NCBI GenBank assembly: GCA_040285745.1
Contig: JAUFOR010000002.1
Coordinates: forward strand, 930,001 to 994,000
Direction of reading: 5' to 3'
From: Barthelona sp. PCE
Lineage: Eukaryota > Metamonada: BaSk clade
DNA: 64,000 nt
The position numbers and the translations under genes are program-made. The notes below the pieces were generated by a model, which did no database searches, was not told the DNA's origin, and saw only the letters and a list, made by a program, of their open reading frames with translations. This document shows positions 63,283 to 64,000 of this stretch, in pieces (within the stretch, counting starts at the first letter, position 1; each line of letters begins with the position of its first letter).

Positions 63283-64000
63283 TTATTGATCAGTCTGTGA
63301 TAATTCCTCCTCCTTTGCTTCATTTATCTCCGTCTTTAGCCTCTCAACTGAATCAGAATGTGAGATATGCATGATGCACTTTTTTTCAACATCAATCATA
63401 ACATATAAAACACAGTTTGTTGTTGAGCGGAGCCCTTGAAGGTCCTCTGCGCTAAAATTGTCCATCTCTGTAAAGACCACTTGCTTCATGCCACTCTTCT
63501 TCCCGAACCTCTCATCTAAAAGATCGGAGACGCGCTGCATGCGCTCTGTCTCTGTCTCAATGATCTCGTATTGTGGTTGACCGCCGGAGTTGTGTTCAAA
63601 TCTGCTCACAAATCTCTTTGAACCAACCCAAAAGTTTTTCTTAAAAATGCGTTTCAAAAACTTAAGATCCTTGGTCGTTTTCTGTGACTTGAACACCTTG
63701 CGCAACACAAGAGCTACGGCTAGAGCGTCTTCAATGGGACAGTGACCGTTGTCAAGATCCACAAAAGGCACGTTCTCACCGATGCTCATAAACTCGCTCT
63801 CTTCAACAGTCTTCAACAACGCAGGGTACTTGGTGCAGCCCTGGACACTGCGCTTGACATACTTCTTGGACATGCCCTTCAGAGAATGGACGCTCCTCGT
63901 TACTGACCAAATAGTCCCGTTGATCATCTCGGTCACGTCCAATATGAATCCGTGACTCATGTTGAGAGACAGTAAGTCATTGAAAACAGAGTGTCCACAG
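63283..64000 (-). CDS. REX1-type RNA exonuclease, N-terminus cut by window edge
   Basis: The frame continues past the internal ATG (63960) to the window edge. The residues just upstream (GHSVFNDLLSLNMSHGFILD) match the REX family block GH...NDL.AL...H..viDT, so that ATG is not the true start. A downstream HCPIEDALAVALVL (near 63710-63760) fits the final HDSVEDA catalytic His-x4-Asp of the DEDDh exonuclease fold. The first motif (D-x-E) lies outside the window. REX-type enzymes trim the 3' ends of rRNA, tRNA and snoRNA. The C-terminal 100 residues are unlike yeast Rex1. Partial gene: about 238 residues visible. Confidence 0.8.
   Translation of the reverse strand, partial: CGHSVFNDLLSLNMSHGFILDVTEMINGTIWSVTRSVHSLKGMSKKYVKRSVQGCTKYPALLKTVEESEFMSIGENVPFVDLDNGHCPIEDALAVALVLRKVFKSQKTTKDLKFLKRIFKKNFWVGSKRFVSRFEHNSGGQPQYEIIETETERMQRVSDLLDERFGKKSGMKQVVFTEMDNFSAEDLQGLRSTTNCVLYVMIDVEKKCIMHISHSDSVERLKTEINEAKEEELSQTDQ

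Noticed and set aside
1-64000. tRNA, rRNA and transposable elements
   Set aside because: I looked for tRNA A/B-box patterns in the larger spacers and for transposase or reverse transcriptase motifs in the frames and found none. This is a visual check, not a covariance-model search.

Overview
The window is nuclear DNA of a flagellated, gene-dense, intron-poor protist. It holds about 30 protein genes in 64 kb on both strands, with no operon-like or polycistronic order. The standard genetic code fits: TAA, TAG and TGA all end recognisable proteins. Flagellar genes are present: an outer-arm dynein heavy chain, an inner-arm-type intermediate chain and DPCD. Nearly all reading frames are unbroken, but two genes need one short 5'-proximal intron each (CHMP2/Vps2 at 5756-5913; dynein heavy chain at 59298-59365). 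Both introns start GTATG and end in a compact 11-base element, CTWAYNTTTAG. Few introns, fused branch point and acceptor, tiny intergenic gaps and T-rich TCA elements just before start codons resemble metamonads such as fornicates or parabasalids. That placement is inference. I found no rRNA, tRNA, transposon, CRISPR array or virus.

Layout. 1-8.4 kb: a metallophosphoesterase cut by the left edge, Trm9-like tRNA methyltransferase, APC1, CHMP2 and a dynein intermediate chain. 8.4-16.3 kb: two unknown proteins, ribosomal protein L24, a Vps39/Vam6-type HOPS subunit, APC11 and an unusual calpain. 16.3-30.7 kb: threonine synthase, a 2927-residue type I membrane protein of unknown function, farnesyl diphosphate synthase, RRP8 and Sly1. 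31-36.2 kb: RPA1, a UBA-SF2 helicase and an acidic tail-anchored protein. 36.4-45 kb: a formin with a 35-unit FH1 repeat, a Ubc12-like E2, a C13 cysteine peptidase, DPCD, Misato and a divergent cyclin. 45-64 kb: the 14.4-kb dynein heavy chain, a coiled-coil protein, a coiled-coil RING protein, a CCDC47 homologue and a REX-type RNA exonuclease cut by the right edge.

The genes serve ordinary eukaryotic cell biology: ubiquitin-driven cell-cycle control (APC1, APC11, Ubc12, RING protein), membrane traffic (CHMP2, Vps39, Sly1), RNA modification and processing (Trm9, RRP8, REX), motility (dyneins, DPCD) and actin and tubulin-related cytoskeleton (formin, Misato). Genes are packed so tightly that two convergent pairs overlap in coding sequence (RPA1/helicase by 14 nt, Ubc12/C13 peptidase by 35 nt) and a third (RRP8/Sly1) has abutting stop codons.

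The most notable points are the two hidden introns with a shared 3' splice element, the prokaryote-like helicase fused to a UBA domain, the giant membrane protein, and the formin repeat, which is kept at protein level while its codons vary.
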